This document shows, one piece after another, positions 7,772 through 17,359 of a DNA stretch of 63,059 nt. The notes beneath the pieces were generated by a model that saw only the letters and a program-made list of their open reading frames with translations, did no database searches and was not told where the DNA came from. The position numbers and the translations under genes were made by a program. How positions within the stretch are numbered: position 1 is the stretch's first letter; every line of letters starts with the position of its first letter. Source of the DNA: Opitutales bacterium. GTDB lineage: Bacteria > Verrucomicrobiota > Verrucomicrobiia > Opitutales > Oceanipulchritudinaceae. The stretch spans positions 1 to 63,059 of the forward strand of contig JAFIGG010000011.1 in the NCBI GenBank assembly GCA_020831485.1, written 5' to 3'.

Positions 7772-9547
7772 ATGGTTTCCGTGGCTTCATCTTCCCCTAA
7801 GTATTCTTCTGACGAAAAAATGCCCGAAACGCTGCTGGCCTTCCTGTGGGCCAACCGTAAGCGGTTCCGTGGCGGTATTTTTTTTGCTTTTCTGCGCATC
7901 CTGACGATTGCGCCTCTGCCGCTGATTTTTCAGCGAATCATCGATGACAAAATGCCGGCTGGGAATATCAGCGCCATTTTGTGGCTGAGTTTGCTTACGA
8001 TTGGGCTGATCGTTTCTCACCAGTACCTCAGCGTGGAGGGCGCGACACGGCTGGGTAAGGGGGTTACCAATGCGGTGCTTGGCTTGCGGGCGAGGGTTTT
8101 CGAAAAGATCCAGTTTCTGAGTTTCGGTTACCTCGACCAGCAAAAGGCTGGACGGCTGCTGTCGAAATACGCTTTTGACTCGCAAAAGGTTGAGGGTGTG
8201 ATGATGCCGATCCTCAACGGCTTTCTGCCCAATATCTTTTACAGCGTGGTCACCTTCATCATTCTGGTGTCGCTGAACTGGCAGCTGGCTTTGGTGATCT
8301 TTTTCGCATTGCCGGTGTTTGCCATCATGCGCGGACGTTACTTTGCACGCCTGCGCCAGCGCAATGAAGCGAGCCGCATTGCGTATGAAAAGTTGACCGG
8401 CACGGCGAGTGAGTACCTCGGGGCGCTCCGGCTGGTGCGCGTTTACGGAGAAGAGGAGCAGGCGCAGACACGGCTGAAGGACCGCAATGAAGAGGTGCTG
8501 CATTCCCGCGTTAAGCTCATCACGGTCTCGAGCAGTTTTTCCGCCTTCAGTTTTGGTGCAATCCAGCTCCTCTCTCTGGTTGTGATTGCTGGTGGCGCCA
8601 TTTTGGCGATTTACGGACAGATCAGCACCGGAGTGGTTGTGGCCTTCGTGGCCGGGGTTCCGGCCCTGGTGACCCCGATTCAGATGTTTGCGAACATCGT
8701 AGAGCAGTTTTTCCTCGGCCGGGAGTCTTACCGCAGCATCACTGAGTTGCTGGAGACCACCTATGTCGAGGAGTGGAAGGGAACGCGAACGGTCTCGCCG
8801 CTGGAAGGGAAGATCGAGTTCGAAAAGGTTTCCTTCCGCTACTCGGCGGCGGATAGCGACGCTCTGGAGGACTTTTCTGTGTCGATTCGTGCGGGTGAAA
8901 AGGTCGCGCTGGTCGGCCCATCGGGTGCGGGTAAAAGCACTGTGGCCAATTTGGTAATGGGCCTTTACAAGCCGGATCAGGGAGTCATCCGTATCGACGG
9001 AGTGCCGCAAGCCGAGCTGGATATGCGCTGGCTGCGCCGCAACACGGCGATCGTCATGCAGGAGAATATTCTGTTGTCGGGGACTGTCGCGGAGAACCTT
9101 CGCTTCGCCCGACTGGAGGCCACCGACGAAGAGGTGAGGGAAGCGGCCCGACTGGCACAGGCAGAAGAATTTATCGACCGTTTGCCCCACGGCTTTCAGA
9201 CCTTGATTGGCGAGCGGGGTGCGACTCTTTCAGGAGGCCAGCGCCAGCGCCTGGCCATTGCCCGTGCCATTCTGCGCAACCCAGCCATTCTGATCCTCGA
9301 TGAACCCACCTCGGCCCTCGATTACGAGAGCGAGCACCTGATTCAGAAGGCTCTGGATAATCTTTCCAGGGGACGAACCGTAGTGACGATCGCCCACCGC
9401 CTCAGCACCATCCGCAATGCCGACCGGATTCTGGTCCTCAACCACGGACGTCTCGTGGAACAAGGCAGCTACGACGAGTTGGCCAGTGGCGACGGATACT
9501 TCGGTCAGGTACTGGCGGCACAGAATACGGGCGGCGCCCAGGAATAA
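7772..9547 (+). CDS. ABC exporter, fused membrane and ATPase domains (MsbA/MdlB type)
   Basis: At 591 residues it has the half-transporter architecture: an N-terminal six-helix membrane domain (about residues 30-320) and a C-terminal ATPase domain (about 350-580). Visible motifs are Walker A GPSGAGKST (around 382), the Q-loop region IVMQENILLSG, the signature LSGGQRQR, Walker B ILILDEPTSALD and the switch IAHRLST. It should dimerise in the inner membrane and export a hydrophobic substrate such as a lipid or drug; the substrate cannot be read from sequence. A second methionine (residue 17) is a possible alternative start. It converges with the LysR gene with only 30 bp between stops. Confidence 0.9.
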   Translation: MVSVASSSPKYSSDEKMPETLLAFLWANRKRFRGGIFFAFLRILTIAPLPLIFQRIIDDKMPAGNISAILWLSLLTIGLIVSHQYLSVEGATRLGKGVTNAVLGLRARVFEKIQFLSFGYLDQQKAGRLLSKYAFDSQKVEGVMMPILNGFLPNIFYSVVTFIILVSLNWQLALVIFFALPVFAIMRGRYFARLRQRNEASRIAYEKLTGTASEYLGALRLVRVYGEEEQAQTRLKDRNEEVLHSRVKLITVSSSFSAFSFGAIQLLSLVVIAGGAILAIYGQISTGVVVAFVAGVPALVTPIQMFANIVEQFFLGRESYRSITELLETTYVEEWKGTRTVSPLEGKIEFEKVSFRYSAADSDALEDFSVSIRAGEKVALVGPSGAGKSTVANLVMGLYKPDQGVIRIDGVPQAELDMRWLRRNTAIVMQENILLSGTVAENLRFARLEATDEEVREAARLAQAEEFIDRLPHGFQTLIGERGATLSGGQRQRLAIARAILRNPAILILDEPTSALDYESEHLIQKALDNLSRGRTVVTIAHRLSTIRNADRILVLNHGRLVEQGSYDELASGDGYFGQVLAAQNTGGAQE

Positions 9548-9577
9548 AGAGCCTCCAGGCAATTTCACAGCATCCGA

Positions 9578-10513
9578 TCAGGAGGCCGCTGTCGTTTCTT
9601 CTGCTTCTTCTTCGCTGGTTTCTTCCGGTCCGTAGGGCTTGCCGGTGAGGTTCGCGATGAATTTTTTCATGGCCGGGGTCAGGACACGGCCCTTGCGGTG
9701 AATGATGGCCAGTGGACGGGTAATCGGGTTGCCTTTGAGCGGGACAGCCTTGAGGAAACCTTGGGCGGTTTCCTGTTTGACGGTTGCCTGTGGCACGATG
9801 GCGAAACCGGCATTAATTTCGACCGCGCGTTTCACGGTTTCGATGTTGTCGAACTCCATGGTTGGCTCGACATCCACTTTCCAGTCCTTGAAGAGCTGGT
9901 CGGTTGCTTTGCGGGTCGGGATGTCCTGATCGAAGGCGATAAATTTCTCACCCTTGAGGTCCTTTGCCTCGATATGCTTACGCTGGGCCAACGGCGACTC
10001 CGGGTTGCAGACCAGGACCATGCGGTCCTCCAGGAAGGGAATAATTTCCACCTGGCGCATTTTGACTGGGTAGGCGACCAGGCCCAGATCGACGGAGTTC
10101 TGCACGATGTCCTCATAGACCAGATTGGAACGCCGGTATTCAACCCGCACGTTAACCGAGGGGTAAGCCTTGAGGAAGCGGGTGATGTAGGGCGGCAGCT
10201 CGTGGAGTCCGATTGAGTAAATCGTCGAAATATGAATCGTGCCGCTGATGATTTTTTTCATCTCCTGCAGTTCACTGACCAGTTTCTCGTAGCGGTGCAG
10301 GATTTCCTTGGCGCTGTCGTAGAGCTTGCCGCCTTCGCGGGTGAGGCGGAACTGCTTCTGGCTGCGGTCGACGATCAGCACATTGAAATGCTTCTCCATG
10401 GCCCGAAGTTGTTGACTGACCGCAGACTGGGTGATGCCATTCAACTTGGCTGCACGGGAGAAACTTTGACTCTCTACGAGGTCGGAAAAGATTTTAAAAT
10501 TTTCAATATGCAT
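9578..10513 (-). CDS. LysR-family transcriptional regulator
   Basis: This 311-residue LysR regulator has an N-terminal winged helix-turn-helix (residues 1-60; SFSRAAKLNGITQSAVSQQL is the recognition region) and a periplasmic-binding-protein-like effector domain (about 90-295). An unusual acidic tail follows (PEETSEEEAEETTAAS). The overall pattern resembles CysB/CbbR-like members, but the effector is not predictable. It is divergent from yggS, with 78 bp of AT-rich intergenic DNA (10514-10591) that probably holds both promoters, so it may autoregulate or control yggS. No inverted repeat in that spacer was clear enough to call an operator. Confidence 0.9.
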   Translation of the reverse strand: MHIENFKIFSDLVESQSFSRAAKLNGITQSAVSQQLRAMEKHFNVLIVDRSQKQFRLTREGGKLYDSAKEILHRYEKLVSELQEMKKIISGTIHISTIYSIGLHELPPYITRFLKAYPSVNVRVEYRRSNLVYEDIVQNSVDLGLVAYPVKMRQVEIIPFLEDRMVLVCNPESPLAQRKHIEAKDLKGEKFIAFDQDIPTRKATDQLFKDWKVDVEPTMEFDNIETVKRAVEINAGFAIVPQATVKQETAQGFLKAVPLKGNPITRPLAIIHRKGRVLTPAMKKFIANLTGKPYGPEETSEEEAEETTAAS

Positions 10514-10591
10514 AACGTAAACTGATATTCAGGGGCGGTTAGGAGTGTATATTAAATTTCCTTATTAGCAGGCAATTCTAAAATTGCAAGT

Positions 10592-11287
10592 ATGACTTTT
10601 AATCCACAAATCATTCAAAACAACTTGGATAAAACCCTGCAGCGTATAAAAAACGCTTGTGAAAAAACGGGAAGGGATCCGGCTGAAGTGAACCTAATGG
10701 CAGTGACTAAAACGCATCCTGCGGAAGCTGTGGAGGGGATTCGTCGGCTTGGGGTTGATTTGCTCGGGGAGAACCGGGTGCAGGAAGCTGCTGAAAAGCG
10801 CGTGCAGTTGGCGGAGGATCCAGGTTGGGAACTGATCGGGCATTTGCAGCGCAACAAGGCGCGCCAGGCCATTGAATTGTTCCGTCGGATTCAGTCGGTG
10901 GACCGGTTGTCTTTGCTTAATCGTCTGAACAATCTGGCGGAGGAGCTGCAGCGGAGCCCGTATCCGATACTGTTGCAGGTCAACGCCGGTGCGGATCCGA
11001 ATAAGTTCGGAGCCGAATTGGATGAGGCGGAGGCTTTGCTGGAAGCGGCCCTGGCTTCGTCCCATTTGCAGGTCGATGGATTCATGACCATTGCGCCTTT
11101 ATCAGACGACCCCGATGTGGCCCGCCGCTGCTTCGCCAACCTGCGCGAATTCCGTGACCGGGTGGCCGACCGTTACCAGCGTGACTTTACGGTCTTGTCG
11201 ATGGGCATGAGTGGGGACCTTGAAGCGGCGATCGCCGAGGGCAGCACTTTGGTGCGCATTGGATCGGCGTTGTTTGGCGACCGTTGA
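10592..11287 (+). CDS. yggS: YggS/PLPBP family pyridoxal-phosphate homeostasis protein
   Basis: This 231-residue protein has the alanine-racemase-like TIM-barrel fold of the YggS/PROSC family. The cofactor lysine is K40 in LMAVTKTHP. Family signatures also include LLGENRVQEA, WELIGHLQRNKA, LLQVNAG and, near the end, LSMGMSGDLEAAI followed by GSTLVRIGSALFG. These proteins bind PLP without known catalysis and buffer vitamin B6 and amino-acid metabolism in the cytosol. The length is normal. It is divergent from the LysR gene and separated by 150 bp from the next hairpin downstream. Confidence 0.93.
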   Translation: MTFNPQIIQNNLDKTLQRIKNACEKTGRDPAEVNLMAVTKTHPAEAVEGIRRLGVDLLGENRVQEAAEKRVQLAEDPGWELIGHLQRNKARQAIELFRRIQSVDRLSLLNRLNNLAEELQRSPYPILLQVNAGADPNKFGAELDEAEALLEAALASSHLQVDGFMTIAPLSDDPDVARRCFANLREFRDRVADRYQRDFTVLSMGMSGDLEAAIAEGSTLVRIGSALFGDR

Positions 11288-11437
11288 CAGGACCGCTTAT
11301 CAGCGATTCGAACCGTCTGCATAAGAATTTCTTAAATTTTGTAAGCCTGCGGTTGACAGGTCTTTGCATTCATTAAGATTGCAGGAGTGCGGGGCTGTTT
11401 TCAGCTCTGCGCATTTTGGGGTATTCGTATAAGAGTC

Positions 11438-11466
11438 AAGGTCCGCGGCAATAGTCGCGGGCCTTG
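11438..11466. terminator. Strong hairpin between yggS and the aroC operon end
   Basis: AAGGTCCGCG and CGCGGGCCTT pair around GCAATAGT with one mismatch pair. On the plus strand the stem is followed by GCTTTTG, a short T-run; on the minus strand no T-run follows. It lies 14 bp beyond the stop of the minus-strand gene at 11481 and 150 bp after yggS. It may terminate one or both converging transcripts, weakly on sequence grounds. Confidence 0.4.
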
Positions 11467-11480
11467 CTTTTGTGCCTGGC

Positions 11481-12188
11481 TCAATCGACGATCCAGGCTT
11501 GGATGTCGGGCAGGCGCTGCCGGCGGTGGCCGGATTCATGGCGGGCCAGCCAGTAGTCTTCGACTTCGGTGTCGCTATCGGCATCATCGAGGTCAAAGGA
11601 GGCATCGATTTCGATCAGGTCCAGCGGGCTGATGGGGCCGTCATCGTCCTTTGTCGGCTCAGCCGGGTCGAAGGCCTTGCTCAGGCGCCGTGCTTCGGGG
11701 AAAAACAGCAGGCGCGGGTCGTCGACTCTGCCGCCTTTTTTCAGCAGGTGGTAGGAGCAGGGGAAGCACAGCTTATCAAATTGTTTCTGGAAGGCCCGCA
11801 GCCACTTTTGCGAAACTGTTTCGCGGTTGGCCCAGACCAGGGCGTCGCTGAAGTGGGCGCAGGCCTCCACCCAGCGGGCGTAGGCAGCGGATTTTTCGGC
11901 CGCCGCGGAATCCACTACGCCAATGACCCGGTCGATGGCATTGCCGGACTGTCGACTCCATTCCTGCACGGTTTCGATCTCATCCGCCAGATCCTTGGCT
12001 GGATCGAGGTAGCAAAAGAGGGTGGCGGCGGGTTCCGGCGGGGTGCCGTCGGCCGGCCACAGCTGGTCGGCTCCGTGGACTTCCTGCCAGGGTTCGGGCA
12101 GGAGGTCGTCGAGGTCATAATTTCCGGCCTGAGCGATCAGTTCACGACAGGCAGTCCGGTGGGTTCCGATGATAATGTAGACCGGCAT
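11481..12188 (-). CDS. Unknown protein translationally coupled to aroC
   Basis: This 235-residue protein of no family that I recognise begins [18 protein letters not shown]. An upstream in-frame start would add 16 residues, but the ATG at 12188 overlaps the aroC stop as ATGA and is preferred. The first beta-strand-like segment (VYIIIGTHR) and the alternating pattern resemble the core of a P-loop NTPase such as CobW, yet no GxxxxGKS/T is present. The C-terminal third is acidic (IEIDASFDLDDADSDTEVED). The likely location is cytoplasmic. Coupling with aroC suggests co-expression, not necessarily a shikimate-pathway role. Confidence 0.65.
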   Translation of the reverse strand: MPVYIIIGTHRTACRELIAQAGNYDLDDLLPEPWQEVHGADQLWPADGTPPEPAATLFCYLDPAKDLADEIETVQEWSRQSGNAIDRVIGVVDSAAAEKSAAYARWVEACAHFSDALVWANRETVSQKWLRAFQKQFDKLCFPCSYHLLKKGGRVDDPRLLFFPEARRLSKAFDPAEPTKDDDGPISPLDLIEIDASFDLDDADSDTEVEDYWLARHESGHRRQRLPDIQAWIVD

Positions 12189-13285
12189 CAGGTGGAAAAG
12201 CTGCAGCTTTGGTTTTGTGCTTTTTGCCGCAACCAATGATCGACAAGGACCAGCGCGGCCATGGATTCAACAATGGGGACGGCCCGCGGCAGCACACATG
12301 GATCGTGCCGGCCCCGGCCCATCAGCTCGGTTGGTTCGCCCTTCTGGGTGACTGTCTGCTGTTTCTGGATCAGGGTTGCGGTGGGTTTGAAGGCAACCGT
12401 GAAGTAGATTTCCTCACCGTTGGAGATGCCGCCCTGAACACCACCTGAGCGGTTGCTCGCGGTGCGGATCCGGCCGTCGCGGTTTTCAAAAAGATCGTTG
12501 TGCTCGGAGCCCTTGAGGTAGGTGCCTTCGTAGCCGCTGCCGACTGAAAAACCTTTGGTCGCGGGCAGAGACAGCATGGCTTTGCCCAGGTCGGCCTCCA
12601 GGCGGTCAAATACAGGTTCTCCCAGGCCGGCCGGCACGCCGTTGATGTGGCAGCGGATTACGCCTCCGACCGAATCGCCTGCCGACCGCACTTCATGAAT
12701 CCGCGCGATCATTTTTTCGGCGGTGTCTGGATGCGGGCAGCGAACCGGGCTGGCTTCGACCGCTTCGCGGCTTGGCGCAGTTTCGTGAGCTGGCATAGAG
12801 ATGTCGTGAATACGCTCAATATAGGCCACTATCTCGATCCCGAGTTCCTGCTTGAGGATTTTGCGGGCGATTGCTCCCGCCGCGACCCGGCCAATCGTTT
12901 CGCGGGCCGACGAGCGCCCGCCTCCCTCGGCCATGCGCCTGCCGTATTTCTGATCGTATGTGAAGTCCGCGTGTGAGGGGCGATAGGTTTCGCGCATCTC
13001 TTTGTAGGCTTCAGGGCGGGCATCTTTGTTTCGCACATTGAGCGCGATTGGAGTGCCAAGGGTATGACCGCGGTCGATCCCGGAGAGGATTTCAACCTGA
13101 TCGGCTTCTTTGCGCGGGGTGGTAATCGAACTCTGCCCAGGCCGACGCCGATCGAGTTCGAGTTGAATCTCTTCCGCAGTGATCGGCAGACCCGGAGGGC
13201 AGCCATCAATCACCACGCCAACCGCGCCACCATGACTTTCGCCCCAGGTGGAGATGCGGAATAATTTGCCAAAGGAACTTCCCAT
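12188..13285 (-). CDS. aroC: Chorismate synthase
   Basis: This 365-residue protein converts 5-enolpyruvylshikimate-3-phosphate to chorismate, the last common step of aromatic biosynthesis, with reduced FMN as cofactor. The start is placed at [20 protein letters not shown], because the family begins just before that FMN-binding signature. The frame stays open for 56 further codons upstream (to 13453), but that stretch is not family-like. A second signature is [20 protein letters not shown], and the C-terminal part has [13 protein letters not shown] and [16 protein letters not shown]. The length matches bacterial enzymes. It is the first gene of a two-gene unit with an ATGA overlap to the next. 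Upstream lies a hairpin-rich spacer shared with the divergent nfeD operon. Confidence 0.95.
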   Translation of the reverse strand: MGSSFGKLFRISTWGESHGGAVGVVIDGCPPGLPITAEEIQLELDRRRPGQSSITTPRKEADQVEILSGIDRGHTLGTPIALNVRNKDARPEAYKEMRETYRPSHADFTYDQKYGRRMAEGGGRSSARETIGRVAAGAIARKILKQELGIEIVAYIERIHDISMPAHETAPSREAVEASPVRCPHPDTAEKMIARIHEVRSAGDSVGGVIRCHINGVPAGLGEPVFDRLEADLGKAMLSLPATKGFSVGSGYEGTYLKGSEHNDLFENRDGRIRTASNRSGGVQGGISNGEEIYFTVAFKPTATLIQKQQTVTQKGEPTELMGRGRHDPCVLPRAVPIVESMAALVLVDHWLRQKAQNQSCSFST

Positions 13286-13370
13286 AAAAACTGCCATCAA
13301 AAGCTTCCTTGAGAGAGCTTTCAAACTAAATTCCATTTTCTGAAACGTAGCGCTCCATCTGCGAATCCCG

Positions 13371-13497
13371 AGGTAGGGTCCGGTTCGCCGAACCGGCCGT
13401 GCGCCGTGACTTGCAATGCCGATCCGAACCCGTCGAATCAAATTGGCAGGCATCGGTTGTTCCGATGGGGCGGCGCTTTCGGCGAAAGCGCCCTACC
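13371..13497. repeat. Triple-hairpin element bounded by GGTAGGG/CCCTACC
   Basis: The 328-bp spacer between aroC and nfeD holds no gene. It carries an element whose ends GGTAGGG (13372-13378) and CCCTACC (13491-13497) are inverted repeats. Inside are CCGGTTCGCCGAACCGG (13380-13396, 8-bp stem), CATCGG…CCGATG (13451-13467, 6-bp stem) and GGCGCTTTCG/CGAAAGCGCC (13472-13492, 10-bp stem around one G). No T-run follows any stem. It looks like a REP- or MITE-like intergenic element; a regulatory role for the flanking divergent genes is possible but unsupported. Confidence 0.6.
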
Positions 13498-13613
13498 TGC
13501 GAGTGCGGCGGCGGCTTTAGCCCCGGGACCGTTTGTTTCTCGCATTCACGGCTTGATTTGTTGGATAGATGAGGTGATTGTATGGAAACCCCAACGTTTT
13601 ACTGTAAAAGGCT

Positions 13614-15200
13614 ATGATTAATGTGAAAATACGTCTGCTGATCTGGGTTTGTTTCGTGATGCTAGGGTCGGCAGGTCTTTGGCTGTCGGCGCAAAGTCCG
13701 GTGGACTGGCTGCGCGATGGCGAGGAAGATGCTGATGAGCAGCCTGTACCACAAGTGGAGGAGGTAGTGGACGAAGCGGTTCAATCCGACCCGGGCGCCG
13801 GTCAGGAAGCAGATGCGGTTGCAACCGAAGTGGAGGCGCGGGATGTCAGGGTCTACGTCGTGCCGATCCAAGGTGCGATTTCTCCACCCAACGCATTTAT
13901 TCTGCGCCGCAGTATCAAGCAGGCGATGGATCAGAACATCGACGTCATTGTCCTGGATATGGACACCCCCGGGGGGCGTTTGGATGTCACTTTTGATATT
14001 ATGGAAATGCTTGCCCGTTTCGGCGGTGAGACGATCACTTATGTGAACAAGGATGCCATTTCCGCGGGTGCTTACATTTCCATGGTTACAGATGCCATTT
14101 ACTTTGCGCCCGACGGTGTTATGGGTGCGGCTGCGGTTGTCGCTGGCGGGGGTCAGGAGATTGATGAAAGCATGAAGGCGAAAATCAACAGCTACCTGCT
14201 GGCCCGCATGCGCAGCTATACAGAACGGCATCCTTATAGAGGCGAAATTATCAGGGCGATGGCGGACATGGACTATGAGCTGGAGATCGATGGCGTTGTT
14301 TTGAGCCCCAAAGGGGAGTTACTTTCGTTGACGGCAGTGGAAGCCGTTCGTAGTTTTGGGACACCACCGCGGCCACTGCTGGCGGATGGCATCGCTGGCA
14401 GCATTGAAGAGCTGTTGGAGCAGCGCTACGGTGGTGGATCTGTTGAGATCGTAAAGTTCGAGCTCACCTGGTCCGAGCACGTAGCACGATACCTCGATTC
14501 GATATCACCGCTACTCCTAGGCATCGGCTTACTAGCCCTGTTTATCGAGTTTAAAACGCCGGGATTTGGCATCCCCGGGATGGTTGGCATTGCCCTTATT
14601 CTGACAGTTTTCGCGAGCAATTATATAGCGGGCCTGGCCGGATTGGAGGCGGTGCTCTTTTTTGTGCTCGGTCTGATATTCATAGCGGTTGAGATTTTTC
14701 TCTTACCGGGAACCCTTATTTTCCTAGGGATCGGTATCCTGCTCGTGATAGGTTCGCTGATCTGGTCGCTGATGGATATCTGGCCGGCTTTGCCGGTGCC
14801 CGGCGAGAACGGCGGTGGTTTTGAAATCGATCCGGCTTCTTTCTGGTCAGCGATGTACGAAGTAACGGGGGCGCTGGCGATCGCGCTTGTTGGCTTGATC
14901 CTGGTCTGGAGATTCCTGCCCAGTAGTACACTCTTCTCGCGCATCGTTCACCAGTCCCAGAGCGCTTCTCCCGACCCGGTGCTGGCCGGTGGCGGCAGTG
15001 TGGTGGCGGGTTCGGATTCGCTGCCGGATATCGGTGCTCTGGGAGTGGTTTCAAAGCCCATGCATCCCGTCGGGCAAGTAATGGTCGATGGCAAACCCTA
15101 TCAGGCAACCGTTGCGGTCGGAGGGCTCGACAAGGGCGAGCGCATTCGGGTAGTCGGGTACCGTAATTTTGCATTGCTCGTCGAGCTGGAGGACAACTGA
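13614..15200 (+). CDS. Long NfeD-type membrane protease (ClpP-like domain plus NfeD)
   Basis: At 528 residues it has a signal peptide or first helix (VCFVMLGSAGLWLSA), an acidic linker, a ClpP/enoyl-hydratase-like serine protease domain (about 75-290), four to five membrane helices (about 300-440) and a C-terminal NfeD OB-fold (about 455-528). Protease landmarks are LDMDTPGGRLD, the nucleophile region DAISAGAYIS and a lysine in ESMKAKINSYL, matching the Ser/Lys dyad of the 1510-N family. Such proteins act with flotillin/stomatin-like proteins in membrane quality control. It overlaps the next gene by one base (TGATG) and starts a three-gene operon with a short NfeD and FloA. Catalytic residues are assigned by family analogy. 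Confidence 0.88.
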   Translation: MINVKIRLLIWVCFVMLGSAGLWLSAQSPVDWLRDGEEDADEQPVPQVEEVVDEAVQSDPGAGQEADAVATEVEARDVRVYVVPIQGAISPPNAFILRRSIKQAMDQNIDVIVLDMDTPGGRLDVTFDIMEMLARFGGETITYVNKDAISAGAYISMVTDAIYFAPDGVMGAAAVVAGGGQEIDESMKAKINSYLLARMRSYTERHPYRGEIIRAMADMDYELEIDGVVLSPKGELLSLTAVEAVRSFGTPPRPLLADGIAGSIEELLEQRYGGGSVEIVKFELTWSEHVARYLDSISPLLLGIGLLALFIEFKTPGFGIPGMVGIALILTVFASNYIAGLAGLEAVLFFVLGLIFIAVEIFLLPGTLIFLGIGILLVIGSLIWSLMDIWPALPVPGENGGGFEIDPASFWSAMYEVTGALAIALVGLILVWRFLPSSTLFSRIVHQSQSASPDPVLAGGGSVVAGSDSLPDIGALGVVSKPMHPVGQVMVDGKPYQATVAVGGLDKGERIRVVGYRNFALLVELEDN

Positions 15201-15661
15201 TGGAACTCATTATCGGACTGATCCTGATCGCCTTCGTCTTGTTTTTCCTCGAAATCTTCATGCCCGGCGGCCTGCTGGCCATTGTCGGCGGCCTGTTGTT
15301 GCTGGCGGCTTCCTGGCTGACCTTTGACGCCTATGGCATTTTGCCGGCGGCCGTTATGTTGTTTGCGACCGCTGTGCTGGGGGTTGTGATGTTTTTTGTC
15401 GAGGTGCGGCTGTTGACCCGCTCCCCTCTGGGCAAGCAGTTTCGGCTCGATAATCAGATAACCGCCAGCGTGAATCCGCGGGAGGATGACAGCCTCGTGG
15501 GAATGTCGGGCGTTACCTTGACAACACTGGCACCCAGCGGCAAAGTCCAAATTCAACAAAAAGTCTATCCAGCTTCCGCTCAGGAGGGATACCTGGAGAA
15601 AGGGACACCTATTTCGGTGGTCCGCTCAGAAACCTTTAAACTGATTGTAGCAAAAAAATGA
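15200..15661 (+). CDS. Short NfeD-family membrane protein
   Basis: This 153-residue protein has about three hydrophobic helices (residues 3-25, 28-46 and 50-72) followed by a C-terminal beta-barrel typical of Nfe[21 protein letters not shown] and [13 protein letters not shown]. It lacks a protease domain. Its start overlaps the long NfeD gene and its stop overlaps floA as ATGA, so all three are translationally coupled. It probably partners FloA in the membrane, as short NfeD proteins do in other bacteria. Confidence 0.88.
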   Translation: MELIIGLILIAFVLFFLEIFMPGGLLAIVGGLLLLAASWLTFDAYGILPAAVMLFATAVLGVVMFFVEVRLLTRSPLGKQFRLDNQITASVNPREDDSLVGMSGVTLTTLAPSGKVQIQQKVYPASAQEGYLEKGTPISVVRSETFKLIVAKK

Positions 15662-16698
15662 ACCCAGTTCTCGCTAATATGGTGCCCCAGCTAGGGGTTG
15701 TCTTCCTCGCAATTGTTCTGCTGATCGTCATTTTTGTCGTCGGCTCTTTCCTCAGCGTGTGGCTGAAGGCGTATTCTTCGGGTGCGCCGGTGAGTATGTG
15801 GAACCTGATTGCGATGCGCTACCTGCGCCGGTTGCCCTATTCGGTCATTGTCGATGCCCGCATTATGGCGGTTAAGGCTGGTCTGACCATCAGCATCAAC
15901 GAGTTTGAAACCCACTACATGGCGGGTGGCGATATTCTGGAAACGGTCTCTGGTCTGATCAATTCGCGCAAAGCCGGTATTTCCCTCAGCTTTGATCAAG
16001 CCTGTGCCATCGACCTTGCGACCAAGGGCACGGAGAAGTCTATCATCGAAGCGGTGCGGACCTCCATTAATCCCAAAGTGATTGATTGCCCGGATCCCAA
16101 ATCCGGCAAGACGACCATTGATGGCGTTGCCAAGGATGGTATTCAGGTGAAAGCCCGGGCCAGGGTGACGGTTCGCTCGAACCTCGAGAGCTACGTGGGC
16201 AGCGCCCAGGAAGAAACGATTATCGCGCGTGTGGGTGAAGGCATTGTGACCACCATCGGTTCCGCCGAAAGCTACAAGTGGGTCTTGGAGAATCCGGATT
16301 CCATTTCACGAACTGTTTTGAATCGTGGTCTGGACACCGGCACAGCTTTTGAAATTCTTTCCATCGATATCGCCGACCTCGACGTGGGTGAAAACATTGG
16401 TGCCCAGCTGCAGGAAGCTCAGGCCGAAGCGAATAAGAATATGGCCCAGGCCCAGGCGGAAATCCGCCGTGCGGCGGCCGTTGCGCTTGAGCAGGAAATG
16501 AAGGCCCGTGTGCAGGAGATGCAGGCGAAGGTCGTCGAAGCCCAGGCTCAGGTGCCGTTGGCCATGGCCGAAGCCTTCCGCAAGGGTAACCTTGGTGTTA
16601 TGGATTACATGCGCATCAAGAATGTCGAGTCCGACACCGATATGCGCAGAGCCATCGCCGACCCGGACAAAAAGGGCAAAGACCCGATGAAGGGCTGA
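15658..16698 (+). CDS. floA: Flotillin-like protein FloA
   Basis: This 346-residue membrane-microdomain scaffold is of the YqfA/FloA type. It has a hydrophobic N-terminal hairpin (residues 10-33), an SPFH/PHB-like core (about 60-230, including [18 protein letters not shown] and [13 protein letters not shown]) and an Ala/Glu-rich coiled coil (about 235-300, [20 protein letters not shown]). The C-terminus has the family pattern [18 protein letters not shown]. It is predicted to oligomerise on the inner membrane and organise protein complexes. It is the third gene of the nfeD operon with an ATGA junction, which is the common genomic pairing. Confidence 0.93.
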   Translation: MNPVLANMVPQLGVVFLAIVLLIVIFVVGSFLSVWLKAYSSGAPVSMWNLIAMRYLRRLPYSVIVDARIMAVKAGLTISINEFETHYMAGGDILETVSGLINSRKAGISLSFDQACAIDLATKGTEKSIIEAVRTSINPKVIDCPDPKSGKTTIDGVAKDGIQVKARARVTVRSNLESYVGSAQEETIIARVGEGIVTTIGSAESYKWVLENPDSISRTVLNRGLDTGTAFEILSIDIADLDVGENIGAQLQEAQAEANKNMAQAQAEIRRAAAVALEQEMKARVQEMQAKVVEAQAQVPLAMAEAFRKGNLGVMDYMRIKNVESDTDMRRAIADPDKKGKDPMKG

Positions 16699-16729
16699 TA
16701 GCCTCGGCTCCGTCCCGAATTTTAATTGC

Positions 16730-17359
16730 ATGAAGCCGTTCCTCGCCGTCAACTTTGACTGGGAAGCCCTGCTTCCGTTGCTGCTCTTTCTCCTCTATGG
16801 GTTGAGCCAGTTTATTGGTAGCCGGAAGAAGAGCGGAGAAGCGGAACAGGAGCTGTTCGAAGAGCCGGACCCCGATCTTGCCGAGCAGGAAGAGCGTGCG
16901 CGTCAAATCCGTGAGGAAATCCGTCGCCGGGTCGCCGGGCGTCAGGAGGGCGAGCAGGCCAAGACTTTTGTGCCCGAGCGTGAACAGCCCGTGGCGCCAG
17001 CTCCGGTTCAGCGGTCGAGGACTTCCGTTGCTCCCCGGTCCGCGCACTCCGGTGGTGGAGCGGATGGCGGCATGATTGCACGCTTGACCGAGCAAAAACG
17101 ACGCCTGGAGCACGCTCGGCGCGAGAAGGTCAAAGCTGAGCGCGAATCGCGGTCCATTCATGACAAGGCGCAGCGCAGTGGCAGCCGCTACAAGCGGCGG
17201 GTCGTGGACCCGACTGCCGAGCTGACCGACGCAGTCAGTGTCCGGGAGGATGTGCTCGATATCCTTGCGGATCCGGCGAATGCGCGCCGCGGTATCCTTT
17301 TGTCTGAAATCCTTGGTCCTCCGGTGGGCAGCAAGCCACACCAGACCGATCGGTTTTGA
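16730..17359 (+). CDS. Small single-helix membrane protein after floA
   Basis: I recognise no family for this 209-residue protein. One hydrophobic helix (LLPLLLFLLYGLSQFIG, residues 13-30) is followed by a long charged, probably helical region rich in Glu and Arg (EEERARQIREEIRRRVAGR) and a basic middle. The C-terminus (AVSVREDVLDILADPANARRGILLSEILGPPVG) looks like a short conserved interaction motif. It lies 31 bp after floA in the same direction and is probably co-transcribed, so a supporting role in the NfeD/FloA microdomain is plausible but unproven. Confidence 0.7.
   Translation: MKPFLAVNFDWEALLPLLLFLLYGLSQFIGSRKKSGEAEQELFEEPDPDLAEQEERARQIREEIRRRVAGRQEGEQAKTFVPEREQPVAPAPVQRSRTSVAPRSAHSGGGADGGMIARLTEQKRRLEHARREKVKAERESRSIHDKAQRSGSRYKRRVVDPTAELTDAVSVREDVLDILADPANARRGILLSEILGPPVGSKPHQTDRF

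Noticed and set aside
7787-9190. Long open frame antisense to the ABC transporter
   Set aside because: It is a shadow of a high-GC coding region; the translation is rich in His, Arg and Gln with no domain, while the plus strand has complete ABC motifs.
9548-9600. GCCTCC…GGAGGC hairpin as terminator between the ABC and LysR genes
   Set aside because: The loop is more than 20 nt, no T-run follows on either strand, and it overlaps the LysR coding end.
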